A stretch of DNA of 54,314 nucleotides from Bacteroidota bacterium (GTDB taxonomy: Bacteria; Bacteroidota; Bacteroidia; Bacteroidales; ML635J-15). Shown here piece by piece: positions 33,906 through 44,200 of this stretch. The translations under genes were made by a program, and so were the position numbers. A model generated the notes under the pieces. The model saw nothing but the letters and a program-made list of their open reading frames with translations, had not been told where the DNA came from and made no database searches. Position 1 is the stretch's first letter. Every line of letters begins with the position of its first letter. The DNA is taken from the NCBI GenBank assembly GCA_029558535.1, contig JAKQEK010000172.1, positions 1-54,314 on the forward strand, written 5' to 3'.

Positions 33906-34505
33906 TTATCCAATTTGATTCATATTTTTACCTAAAAGAATTTCAAGTACAACATTTGCCTGCATATTTGCAACAATACCTACACGTGGTGCCAATGGAG
34001 GATTATCTTCACGAATTTCATTTACTCCGTCACCACAAATTATTAAATTTCCAAATTCTTTGTCGGTAAAAAGATTGTTAGCTCCCCAACCTGCCATGCC
34101 TATGCCCATAATCAAATGTTTCTCCGGAAAGTTGTTGCTGATGACTTTCATTATCATTTCTTTCATTTCTGTTCTATCAAAAGCTTCAACAATTACATCA
34201 CAATCTTTAAAAATAGATGGAATATTAGCCGGCTCTAACAAAATGGTATGACTTTCTACGATAGTTTCAGGATTTATTCTTTGAATAATTGTTTTTAAAG
34301 CACTCGCTTTTGCTTGGCCAATTTGGTCATAGAAATAGTACTGTCTGTTTAAATTCGATTCTTCAATTTTATCAAAATCTGCTATGATTAATTTTCCAAT
34401 GCCTGTACGTGCAAGTGCAACTGCACAGTTTGAGCCAAGTCCACCACAACCTGCTATTCCAACTGTTTTTGTCTTTAGAATTTTTTTAATGTCTTCAAAG
34501 TTCAT
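33906..34505 (-). CDS. ThiF/MoeB/HesA-family adenylyltransferase (short form)
   Basis: A 199-residue E1-like enzyme. The nucleotide-binding loop VGIAGCGGLGSNCAVALART is followed by IADFDKIEESNLNRQYYF, containing the Asp, Asn and Arg residues that bind ATP and magnesium. It lacks the C-terminal zinc CxxC pairs and rhodanese part of longer MoeB proteins, as in ThiF proteins of the short class found in anaerobes. It should adenylate the C-terminal glycine of the neighbouring ThiS/MoaD-like carrier. It starts 41 bases after the AOR gene, beyond a terminator hairpin. Confidence 0.88.
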   Translation of the reverse strand: MNFEDIKKILKTKTVGIAGCGGLGSNCAVALARTGIGKLIIADFDKIEESNLNRQYYFYDQIGQAKASALKTIIQRINPETIVESHTILLEPANIPSIFKDCDVIVEAFDRTEMKEMIMKVISNNFPEKHLIMGIGMAGWGANNLFTDKEFGNLIICGDGVNEIREDNPPLAPRVGIVANMQANVVLEILLGKNMNQIG

Positions 34506-34517
34506 ATTACATAGGTT

Positions 34518-34541
34518 AAAAAAGCCCTTGTAAAAGGGCTT
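34518..34541 (-). terminator. Terminator/attenuator between the AOR gene and the thiF-like gene
   Basis: On the minus strand, AAGCCCTT / AAGGGCTT with a four-base loop is followed by a short T-run. It lies just after the AOR stop codon, so most transcripts probably end there, with read-through or a second promoter needed for the thiF-like and thiS-like genes. Confidence 0.75.
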
Positions 34542-34546
34542 AATGA

Positions 34547-36709
34547 TTATTGTAATGGTTTGATTACCTCAATTAGTTCAGGCAAATCCATTCCTATATT
34601 TTTAAGATGTTCAATTTTTGGAACGCCGTTTTTAGTCCATCCTCTTCTTTCATAAACAGCATCTAAAAGTTTTTCATATTGATCTTCACGATGTTTACGC
34701 AAGACTGCCATTTTTTCTTCAACGGATTTTCCTTGAGGATCGAAACCGATTATTTCCTTTAGTTGTTTGTCGTATCTTTCTTCACGAGAGAGGTACTCTT
34801 CAACTGTTACCGGTCCTGCGGCACGATATGGTTGAGCATCATGTTTTCTTAAGCCGTATCCTCTGCGAATATTAAAAATTCTCTGGAAATTATAAACTCT
34901 TTCAGACTGGCGTATAAGACCTTCTTCATCAAGTTTATTGCCTGTAACACCTTCATAAACAGCAAGATAGTTTCTAACATGTTTCGGAATTTTATGAGGT
35001 TCTTTTTCAAGTTTGTTGTCAGCGGGAGTTACATCATTCCATACTATTTTACACAATCCCTGTAAACCAAACCATGTCCTAAACATCGGGAACCAATGTA
35101 AGGCATTTGCTTTATCATCGAAAGATGGGATTTGGTTATTAACCATATCCATAAAAATCAACCAAGCTTCATCGTGTTGAGGGCCTTTGTTTGTCATTGC
35201 ATAACCACCTTGTTGAGCTAGTGATTCTTTAGAAACATATTGGGAATATTCCAGTCCTTTGTTTTCCATCCCGATATCTTGCAAAAATTTCGGATCAGCA
35301 CCATATTTTTCGACAAATAACTTTTTCATTTGTCTTACACCTGTTCCGGCAATTATACCGAAGCCTTCGCCTCTGGCCAACTGATGTAATAGTTCTAATG
35401 CTGCTTCTGCATTTCCAAAATTTAGTTCAAGTCCACCGGTAATGTCTTTATTAATTATACCGTTTTCGTAGCATTCCATTATAAAAGCAACAATTGTTCC
35501 CCAGGTTATAGTGCAAATTCCGTAAGTATCGCAATAAAAATTAGCCTCCAGAATTGGCTGATAGTCAAAAATTCCACAATTTGAACCTAATCCTGCAGCT
35601 GTTTCATATTCTGGTCCGTCAACAATTACCTTGCTACCTTTATAAGGTCCGGTTTTTAATTCAAAATTATCGGCACCTTTTGCACATTGCATTGCACATC
35701 CAATCCAGCAGCCATCGTTTATCCCTAGTGTAAACCATTTGTCGCGTAGTAAATCGCTATGAATCTTTATTGCATCTTTATGTGTTCCGTATTTAAAATT
35801 ATGAGTAGGCAACAAATCGTAATCACTCATTACATTGACGATATTTGCTGTGCCTTTTTTCTTCATCTGGTTCTGTTTATCATCGAGATCTCTCATTTCA
35901 CCGGCATAATCTCTTCCTACAGTCATTATTTTTTCAAGGTCAACAACATTGTTTAAATTTCCCTGAACCCCGGGTATTTTAGCTACTATAGCTTTGATGT
36001 TTTTATTGCGAAATACTGTTCCCGTACCGCCTCTTCCGGCTTGTTTTAAACGTACCATTTTACGTTTGTTATCCCAGAATGTGAAATTAAGCATTCCAAT
36101 TAATGAATGTTCTGCTGCTGCTCCTGAGGATACAATACCTATATTTTTAGCGTCTTTTTCATCTTCTGCAAAATACTCTGTTAATTCTTCTCCCATAATG
36201 TGTGAGTCAACAGAAAATCCAGGATCTTCAATGATTTCTATCTTATGGTTTACTCCATCAATAAAAATAATAAGGTCTTTTTCTGATTTGCCTTGCAATT
36301 CAATAGCATCAAAGCCAGAGAATTTTAAAAACGGACCAAAAAATCCCCCTACATTCGAGTCCATAATTGAATCCGTTTGTGGAGAAATTGTAACTACCAA
36401 CGATTTGCCTGCTCCTGAATATTGTGTAATGCCTCCTAATGGCCCGGGTGAAATGATAATTTCATTTTCCGGATCATTCCATTTAGTTGTGGGGGTAGTT
36501 GCATCCCATAATAATCTTAATCCAAAACCTTTACCTCCAACAAATTTGTCCTTCATTTGTTGAGAAACAGGTTTTTCCTTAATTTCACAATTACCAACAT
36601 TAATATATAATGTTCGGTTGTTGTAACCTTTTTCGATAGGATGCCAGACATATGACCAGCTTTGTAGTGTTTTTTGCTTCGCTTTAAGCTCTGATAAGTT
36701 GTGTCCCAT
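34547..36709 (-). CDS. Aldehyde:ferredoxin oxidoreductase family (tungsten/molybdenum-pterin enzyme)
   Basis: A 720-residue enzyme from the ATG at 36709; a longer frame to 36766 runs through the promoter. The N-terminal AFOR domain has KFVGGKGFGLRLLWDATTP and SPGPLGGITQYSGAGKSLVV, with GRGGTGTVFRNKNIKAIV before the C-terminal domains. LLPTHNFKYG and DGPEYETAAGLGSNCGI match conserved AOR segments. The cluster-binding cysteines read GCWIGCAMQC (CX3CX3C; P. furiosus AOR has CX2CX3C) with a later Cys in FGLQGLCKIV. It probably binds a bis-pyranopterin tungsten or molybdenum centre and one 4Fe-4S cluster and passes electrons to ferredoxin. The substrate is unknown. ThiF/ThiS-like genes follow. Confidence 0.92.
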   Translation of the reverse strand: MGHNLSELKAKQKTLQSWSYVWHPIEKGYNNRTLYINVGNCEIKEKPVSQQMKDKFVGGKGFGLRLLWDATTPTTKWNDPENEIIISPGPLGGITQYSGAGKSLVVTISPQTDSIMDSNVGGFFGPFLKFSGFDAIELQGKSEKDLIIFIDGVNHKIEIIEDPGFSVDSHIMGEELTEYFAEDEKDAKNIGIVSSGAAAEHSLIGMLNFTFWDNKRKMVRLKQAGRGGTGTVFRNKNIKAIVAKIPGVQGNLNNVVDLEKIMTVGRDYAGEMRDLDDKQNQMKKKGTANIVNVMSDYDLLPTHNFKYGTHKDAIKIHSDLLRDKWFTLGINDGCWIGCAMQCAKGADNFELKTGPYKGSKVIVDGPEYETAAGLGSNCGIFDYQPILEANFYCDTYGICTITWGTIVAFIMECYENGIINKDITGGLELNFGNAEAALELLHQLARGEGFGIIAGTGVRQMKKLFVEKYGADPKFLQDIGMENKGLEYSQYVSKESLAQQGGYAMTNKGPQHDEAWLIFMDMVNNQIPSFDDKANALHWFPMFRTWFGLQGLCKIVWNDVTPADNKLEKEPHKIPKHVRNYLAVYEGVTGNKLDEEGLIRQSERVYNFQRIFNIRRGYGLRKHDAQPYRAAGPVTVEEYLSREERYDKQLKEIIGFDPQGKSVEEKMAVLRKHREDQYEKLLDAVYERRGWTKNGVPKIEHLKNIGMDLPELIEVIKPLQ

Positions 36710-36745
36710 AATATATTGTTTTCTGTTTGTTTCTGTTGTAAAATG

Positions 36746-36777
36746 CAAGTATAGGCATTTGGACAAAACTAATCAAA
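36746..36777 (-). promoter_or_regulatory. Near-consensus promoter of the AOR gene
   Basis: On the minus strand TTTG (36777-36774), a 20-base spacer, and TATACTTG (36753-36746; one mismatch to TAnnTTTG). The start codon at 36709 lies 36 bases downstream. This supports 36709 rather than 36766 as the start. Confidence 0.6.
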
Positions 36778-36953
36778 TTTTAGGTTTTTAACAAAGATTA
36801 AAATCATATTTTGCTTAAACCTGATATATAACATTTATTTCCAATTGTAGTATCATATTGTTCATTGAAAATTTGCTTAAAGTGAAAAATCTTATTTGTA
36901 ATTATACTCTCTTATTTATAAGGTTTTTCTACTTTTGTAAAAAGCATTGACTG

Positions 36954-38207
36954 ATGAATAATTGCGATTTGATAATAATTGGGGCAGGAGCTTCGGGATT
37001 ACTTGCGGCTATTCACGCTTCGGAATCAGGTTTAAAAGTTGCCGTAGTTGAAAAAATGAGTAGTGCAGGTAGAAAAATACTTATTACAGGAAAGGGAAGA
37101 TGTAACATAACTAACTCATCAGAAATAAAAGATTTTATAAAAGAAATATATCCTGACGGCAGATTCCTTTATCCAGCTTTTAAAAAGTTTTTTACTTACG
37201 ACATATTAAATTTACTAGAAAATGCAGGGGTCGAAGTTATTCTGGAAAGAGGAGGGAGGTATTTTCCAAAATCAGAACAAGCTTCTGATATTGTTGATGC
37301 ATTGTATTCAAAAGCACTGAAAAATGGCGTTGAATTCTATTTTAATGCATCTGTAGTTTCTGTGTTTTATCAAGATCATCAGGTCGCAGGCGTTGACTAT
37401 ATTTTGGATAAGGAGAAAAAAAGAATTATAGCCCCGAAAGTAATAATTTGTACCGGAGGAAAATCATATCCGGGTACCGGTTCTGATGGCGATGGTTATA
37501 AATTGGCTGAACAAGCAGGGCATAAAATTGAAAAAGTATTTCCGGCATTGGTTCCGTTGGTGATTAAAGAAGATTATGGTGCTCAGATGCAGGGTTTAAC
37601 ACTCAAAAACATTAGTGCAAAACTGATTGTTGATGGGAAAAAAATTGCGGAGGAATTCGGTGATTTGATGTTTGCTCATTATGGACTGTCGGGACCGGTA
37701 ATCCTTACTATAAGCAGAAAGGCTGTAATTGCTCTTGATAATAAATCTAAAGTTAATGTTACAATTGATTTTAAACCTGCTCTTGATTACAATACACTGG
37801 ATAAAAGATTGTTACGCGATTTAAATGAAAATGGTAAAAAGAAGGTTGAAAATGTTTTTAAATTATTATTACCACAAAGAGCAATAGAAGTATTTTTGCA
37901 AATATTACACATAGAACGCGAAAAACCTGCAAATCAGATTTCTGCTAAAGAAAGGAAAGCAATTGCTGATCTATTGAAGAATTTTAATTGTAACATAATT
38001 GGTCATCGAGGTTTTAAAGAGGCTGTGATAACAGCGGGTGGCGTGTCTTTAGATGAAGTAAATCCTAAGACTTTGGAATCTAAAATATTAAAAGGTTTGT
38101 ATTTCGCTGGCGAAGTGCTAAATCTTGATGCAAATACAGGGGGATATAATCTTCAGATAGCATTTTCTACCGGTTGGCTGGCTGCTGATTCTGCAGTTAA
38201 TTCATAA
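36954..38207 (+). CDS. BaiN/YhiN (HI0933) family NAD(P)/FAD-dependent oxidoreductase
   Basis: A 417-residue flavoprotein. The FAD Rossmann motif IIIGAGASGLLAAIHASESG starts at residue 7, followed by VEKMSSAGRKILITGKGRCN, the family hallmark. The C-terminal FAD-binding part is VITAGGVSLDEVNPKTLESK then GLYFAGEVLNLDANTGGYNL. Length (about 400-420) is standard. Members are annotated as BaiN-like or aminoacetone-oxidase-family proteins, and their physiological reaction is mostly unknown. Single gene, ending at a shared hairpin. Confidence 0.92.
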   Translation: MNNCDLIIIGAGASGLLAAIHASESGLKVAVVEKMSSAGRKILITGKGRCNITNSSEIKDFIKEIYPDGRFLYPAFKKFFTYDILNLLENAGVEVILERGGRYFPKSEQASDIVDALYSKALKNGVEFYFNASVVSVFYQDHQVAGVDYILDKEKKRIIAPKVIICTGGKSYPGTGSDGDGYKLAEQAGHKIEKVFPALVPLVIKEDYGAQMQGLTLKNISAKLIVDGKKIAEEFGDLMFAHYGLSGPVILTISRKAVIALDNKSKVNVTIDFKPALDYNTLDKRLLRDLNENGKKKVENVFKLLLPQRAIEVFLQILHIEREKPANQISAKERKAIADLLKNFNCNIIGHRGFKEAVITAGGVSLDEVNPKTLESKILKGLYFAGEVLNLDANTGGYNLQIAFSTGWLAADSAVNS

Positions 38208-38217
38208 TTAATACAAC

Positions 38218-38245
38218 AAAAAAGGTGTCCAAATAGAACACCTTT
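38218..38245. terminator. Rho-independent terminator, mainly for the giant protease gene
   Basis: Stem AAAGGTGT / ACACCTTT with a nine-base loop. On the minus strand it is followed by six T, so it ends the 8.4-kb gene. On the plus strand the T-run is weak, but it may also serve the flavoprotein gene. Confidence 0.78.
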
Positions 38246-38265
38246 CAAGTTAATTATCATATAAA

Positions 38266-41200
38266 CTAGTTTTTAATAATTTTATAGTTTATACTTTCTT
38301 GTTCAGAAGTAAGTCTTAGGAAATACATTCCTGGTACACAGTTTTGTAAATCAATTTCCTCATTATAGTTATTATCTATAAACATTATGTTGGAAATAAT
38401 CTCTTTTCCATTAATGTCAATTACTGAATATGAAACATTGCCTTGATAATCATTAATACTTAGAGTTATATTGCTATTTGTAGGATTTGGATAAAGACTA
38501 AACTCACCCGAATTTAAGTTATTTGAAATGTCAGAACATATTGTTACAACTACAGTCATTGTGTCCACCGATTCACAATAGTTATTACCCACCGTTACCC
38601 AAACACTATATTCGCCTTCAGAGGTATAAGTTGTTGAATAGGTTGCTTCTTCAGAATCATCAGACCATATTATATAATTGTAAGAATCCGATATGGTGTA
38701 TTCAAATAATTCATCACTACATGCATTTAAACTTTCCGGCAAGTCAATTTCAGGTGCTTCAATTGGTAAGATAGTAAATGTTTCTATCTCTTCAAGGCAT
38801 GGATCTCCGAGTGGGTTATTTGTAGTAACGGTAATAATTACCTGATTGTTATAATCCTCTGCACCCATATTGTAAACAATATCAAATGGTGAGCTTATAA
38901 TAGTTTCTTGCTCTAAGGTACCAGTTCCATTATGCGATATTGTGATTTCTGTAGCACTTCCACCAAAAGTATTTCCGCTAAGTTGGAATACTGATTCATT
39001 ATTGCAAATTATACCCTCGGTAGGCGAAAGTGTAATTATTGCAGGATTATCACACAAACAGTCAAATCCAATTATATCTCCAATAGTAGTACAACCATTA
39101 TGAGCTACCGTAATAGCATAGTTGCCGTCAGGTATATTGTTAAATACGGTTTCTTCCTGAAATTCTGTTCCATTAATTGAATAGGTATATCCGATACCTA
39201 TTGGAGAAATAACAGTTATTACTGCTGCTCCACCTAAACCTGAACATGAATAATTCGCAACTGGCACATCCGGGATATCATTTACGCTTATTGTAACTGA
39301 CTCACAGTCAGATACTCCACAGGAATTTTCCCAGCGACCATAGTAGGTAGTTTCAGTAGTTGGTGTAGCAATGTAAATACTTCCTGTTCCAATCAATGTA
39401 GATCCGCAAGCATCTGTGTACCAGTTGAATGTTAATCCACTACCACCGGTAAATGACAATACAACTGATTCGCCAAAACAAATACTTGAATTATCTGCAT
39501 TTATTACAGCTGGTGTTTCCGGAGCATTATTTACTGTAATTGTTACTGATTTGCATTGTGAATTTCCGCATGTTGACTCCCAACGTCCGTAATATGTTGT
39601 GGTTACTGTGGGTGAAACTTCAAGACTGTTTCCTTCACCAATTTCTGTGTCTCCGCAGGCATCTGAGTACCATTTAAATACATCACCATTGCCACCGGCA
39701 TAAATTAAATGAGCATTTTCACCAGAACATATAATAGTATTGTCTGCTCCTACAACAGTTGGTTCAACAGCAAGTGAATTTACCGTAATTGTAACAGATT
39801 CACAATCAGAACCGCCACAAGAGTTCTCCCAGCGTCCATAATACGTTGTTGTAACGATTGGACTTACTGATAAATCATTTCCTGTTCCAACTTCTGTACT
39901 TCCACATGCATCTGTGTACCATTTAAATGTTGTACCGCTGCCTCCTGTATAGGATAAAAGAGTACTTTCCCCTTCACAAATTGTATATTGTGTTGCTTCA
40001 ACTGATGTTGGTGCTAAAGGCATAGGATTTACTGTAATAGTTACTGCCTCACATAATGAATTGTTACATGCTCCTGTCCAATTACCATAATAGGTTGTTG
40101 TAGTTGCCGGACTTACAACGAGGTTATTTCCTGTACCGACAAAAACTCCGTTGCATGAACCTGTGTACCAGTCAAACGAATCTCCGCTTCCTCCTGTATA
40201 TGATAACTCGGTATTTTCTCCACCACAGATAACAGTAGCTGTAGCCTGAACCGAAATTGGATCAATTGCTATTTGATTTACTGTTATTGTAACAGTTTCG
40301 CAATCAGAATATCCGCAAGAATTTTCCCAACGTCCGTAATAAGTTGTTGTAACTGTGGGGCTTACGATTAGATTGTTTCCCGTTCCGGCTAGAGTTCCAC
40401 CACATGATTCTGTGTACCATCTGAATGTCGTTCCGCTACCGCCACTATACGATAAAGTAGCACTTTCTCCATCGCAGATAACTGTGTTATTAGCTTCAAC
40501 AGAAATCGGTTCAACAGGAAGAGGGTTAACAGTGAGATTAAATGTAGATTGATAAGCTAAACAAGGCGATCCTAGTGGGTTGTCTGTGGTTACAGTAATT
40601 GTAATTACATCGCCACTGTCAGATATATCAGGTGTATAAGTGAAACTGAATGGTGAAGAAGTGAAATTAGTTTGATCAAGGCTACCGTTTCCGTTATGAA
40701 TTAAATTTACTTCGGTTGCACTGCCTCCAAAAGTATTATTATTAACAGAATAATCTGTTGTTCCACAAGTTGCTCCAGATACTGCTGATAATGTTAGTTC
40801 TGTCGGGTTTGCACAACCGCAAGATACACCAAAGTTAGTCCCTGTTGTAGTACAACCATTGGATTTTACATCAATATAATAATTACCGTTTGAAATATCG
40901 CTGAATGTTGTTCCAGACTGGAATGATCCTCCACTGAGAGAATATTCATAACCTATGCCAACAGGAGAAGTTACAGTTATTACTGCAAAATCAGGACCTC
41001 CTGAACAATCAACATCAACAATAGGAGCAGCAGGGCTTTCGTTAACAGTAATTGTAACAGATTCACATACAGAATTGCCACAGCTTGATTCCCAGCGTCC
41101 GTAATATGTAGTAGTTATAATTGGGTTAACAACTAGATTGTTGCCTGTTCCTTCAGGAGTCCCTACACACGAGCCGGAATACCATGCGAAAGTATTACCA

Positions 41201-44200
41201 CTACCGCCGGTATATGATAAACTTGTGCTTTCGCCTGAACAAATTTCGGTATCTGTTGCATCGACAGAAACCGGTTCAACAGGTAATTGAATCACTGTTA
41301 TTGCTACTGTTTTGCAAGTAGATATTCCACAACTTGTTTCCCATGTGCCGTAATATGTTGTGTTTGCAGTTGGATTCACTTCAAAATTATCTCCTGTTCC
41401 AACTAAAACGCCACCGCATGATCCTGTGTACCAATTAAATGTTGTTCCACTGCCACCAGTATATGTCAGAAATGTGCTTTCACCGTTACATATTGACAAA
41501 TCTGACGCCGTAACAGAAGTAGGGGTAACTGCCAAAGGATTTACAGTTATTGTTACCTCTTCGCATGCAGATTCTCCACAGGTAGTTTCCCAACGTCCGT
41601 AATAAGTTGTTGTTACAGTTGGCGAAACAGAAAAATCATTTCCAGTACCTACAGAAGTTCCTCCGCAAGATTCGGTGTACCATGTAAATGTTGTTCCGCT
41701 TCCACCAGCATAAGATAATACGGTTGACTCACCGGAACAAATAGTTAGTAAGCTTGCATCAACTGAAGTAGGAGCAATAGGCAGTGGGTCCACAGTAATT
41801 GTAACTGTTTCACATGATGACTCTCCACATGAATTTTCCCAGCGTCCGTAATACGTTGTTGTTACAGTTGGAGAAACAATAAGGTCGTTACCTGTTCCGG
41901 CAGGTGTTCCGCCACAAGATACAGTAAACCATGCAAATGTAGTTCCGCTACCTCCGTTGTATGATAATGTAGTACTTTCACCATCACAAATTGTCAGATC
42001 TGTTGCAGTAACAGATGTTGGAGCAACAGGTAATGGATTGACTGTAACTGTAACTTGTTCGCAGGTAGATTCACCGCATGAATTTTCCCAACTTCCATAA
42101 TATGTTGTTGTACTCGTAGGAGATACTATTAAATCCTGTCCTGTGCCTTCAGAGGTTCCACCGCAGGAAACAGAATACCAGTTAAATGTGTCGCCGCTGC
42201 CACCTGTATATGATAAGGTCGTGCTTTCTGCTTCGCAAATTTCTGTTATACTTGCACTGACAGATGTAGGTGCAACAGCAAGAGGATTTACTGTTATATA
42301 ATCAATTTTTGTTTCTGTGTCAGAGCCACTGCCATTTGTTGCTATCAACTCAACTTGATAAGTTCCTGCTGTCGAGTATATTACTTCCGGATTTTGTATT
42401 GTGCTTGTGGCAGGATTACCACCATCAAATGTCCAAACCCAGGCTGTTGGTGTGTCTGTACTTTCGTCTGTAAAAGTAATAGATTCGCCTTCACAAATCT
42501 CTGTATCGCTTGCAGAAAATTCTGCCACAGGTGGAGTGTTTAATGGCAAACCTGTTATAATAATATTGTCCATTGCATTACGGCGAGTTGTTACAGTGCT
42601 GTTAACTGTTCCACCGCCACAACCGATATTACTTGTCATTATCCACCTCAAATAAACATTTGCCTGATTTTCGCATGCCGGAGGTAAAGAAATATCACTT
42701 TCTTGATACCATATATCTTCTACTAGCGTAATATTTACCCCAAGATCTGTCCATGAGCTACCATTAAGGCTATATTGAATTTTAAAATCTCTTGGCGAAT
42801 TGGCATGGTTTGACATTTGAGCATAAGCTAGTTTTAGAGTTCCGTATCCTGTTGTGACAAAATTTATTTGCCATCCTTTTGTATTGTTTCCACCATCCCA
42901 TGTCTCACCATCAATAGATTGAGTTGAAACACCGGCAGCAGTATATTTTATATCATTTACTCCACCAAAAGGAAGAATAGTTTTTGTACCATTATTTTCA
43001 GTTATACCTCCATCAGATAAATTGTCTGCACTAGTTGTTGGGAAGTGCCACTCTACTATTGATTCAGAAACAGTAATATAACCGGCTTTAAACTCATCGT
43101 CTGTTCCTTCCGAATTGGTTACAGTTAGGCTTACTTCGTAAGTTCCTACAATGTTATATTCAATAGAAGGATTTTGCTCTGTGCTTGTTGATGGAGTTCC
43201 TCCGGGGAAGTACCACGACCATATAGTCGGCATTTGTGTTGATAAGTCTGTAAAATTAACAGTTGTACCTGTTGTAACATTTGTATTATCTGCTATAAAA
43301 TCACAAACAGGAGGTAGGTATTCGCTGTAAATTTCAATATCATCAACCATAAAGGCGTAAGCATCGTTGGATACACATTGTATTGCTACATAAACAGTTT
43401 GATTGTCATAGGCTGATAAATCATAATTATATTCAGTCCATGTAACCGGCGCTTGAACATAAGTACCGGCTGAAATTACTGTAAAACTTGCCGGTAGGTT
43501 GTCTGTTGTAGAAACTAAGACTTTGAATCTTTCTAAACCATAATCTGCAGTAATGGATTTTGCCCAGAAATTGAAAGAAGAATTTTCGCCTAATGTAATT
43601 TGAGTTGATATTAACCAGTCGTTATTTGGGGGTGTTGTAGCAGCCATGCAAATTCCACAGAGAGCGCCTCCATGAGCCTCCCAACCTGTTGCTTCCGGTG
43701 TAGTATTGTGTGAATTAAACGCTATGAAGGATCCTGTATAAGATTCATTTAGGAAATCAAACCCACTTGAGCCGTAAGTTGTACTTAGGTCAACATCTAC
43801 AGTAGTCCATGGATCAAAATCATCAACCTGAAAATCCGTACATGCTTCGAAATCAAGTGAAAATGCTGTAATGCCATTTGGATCAAATACTTCGATATAA
43901 TCTGTTTTAATCATTTCGTCTGTTCCGTTGGCATTACTAACTTCGAGAGTTACGTCGAAAAATCCAAGAGTATTGTATGTGATTAAGGGATTTGGTTCAG
44001 TTTCTATCTCTGGGAAACCTCCTTCAAATGTCCACGACCATGATGTCGGAGTCGTTCCCGCTGATAAATCTGTAAATTGTACTGTGCTTCCGAGTGGAAT
44101 ACGTGTTGGGTAACCAACAAAACCTGCAACGGGAGGGAGGTCGTTTTGGAAGCATGTAAATGGGAATATCGCATTCTGAATTACTATGCCCCAACCGGCA

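Noticed and set aside
33676..34505. A thiamine biosynthesis operon
   Set aside because: Only the carrier and the adenylating enzyme are present; no thiC, thiE, thiG or thiH gene and no TPP riboswitch could be recognised in the flanking sequence.
36710..36766. Longer N-terminus for the AOR-family protein
   Set aside because: The segment overlaps the putative -7 box and transcription start, and the added residues do not look like the family.
38763..42285. CRISPR-like or satellite array
   Set aside because: The 249-bp periodicity is in-frame protein repeats with diverged sequence and no spacers; it is coding.
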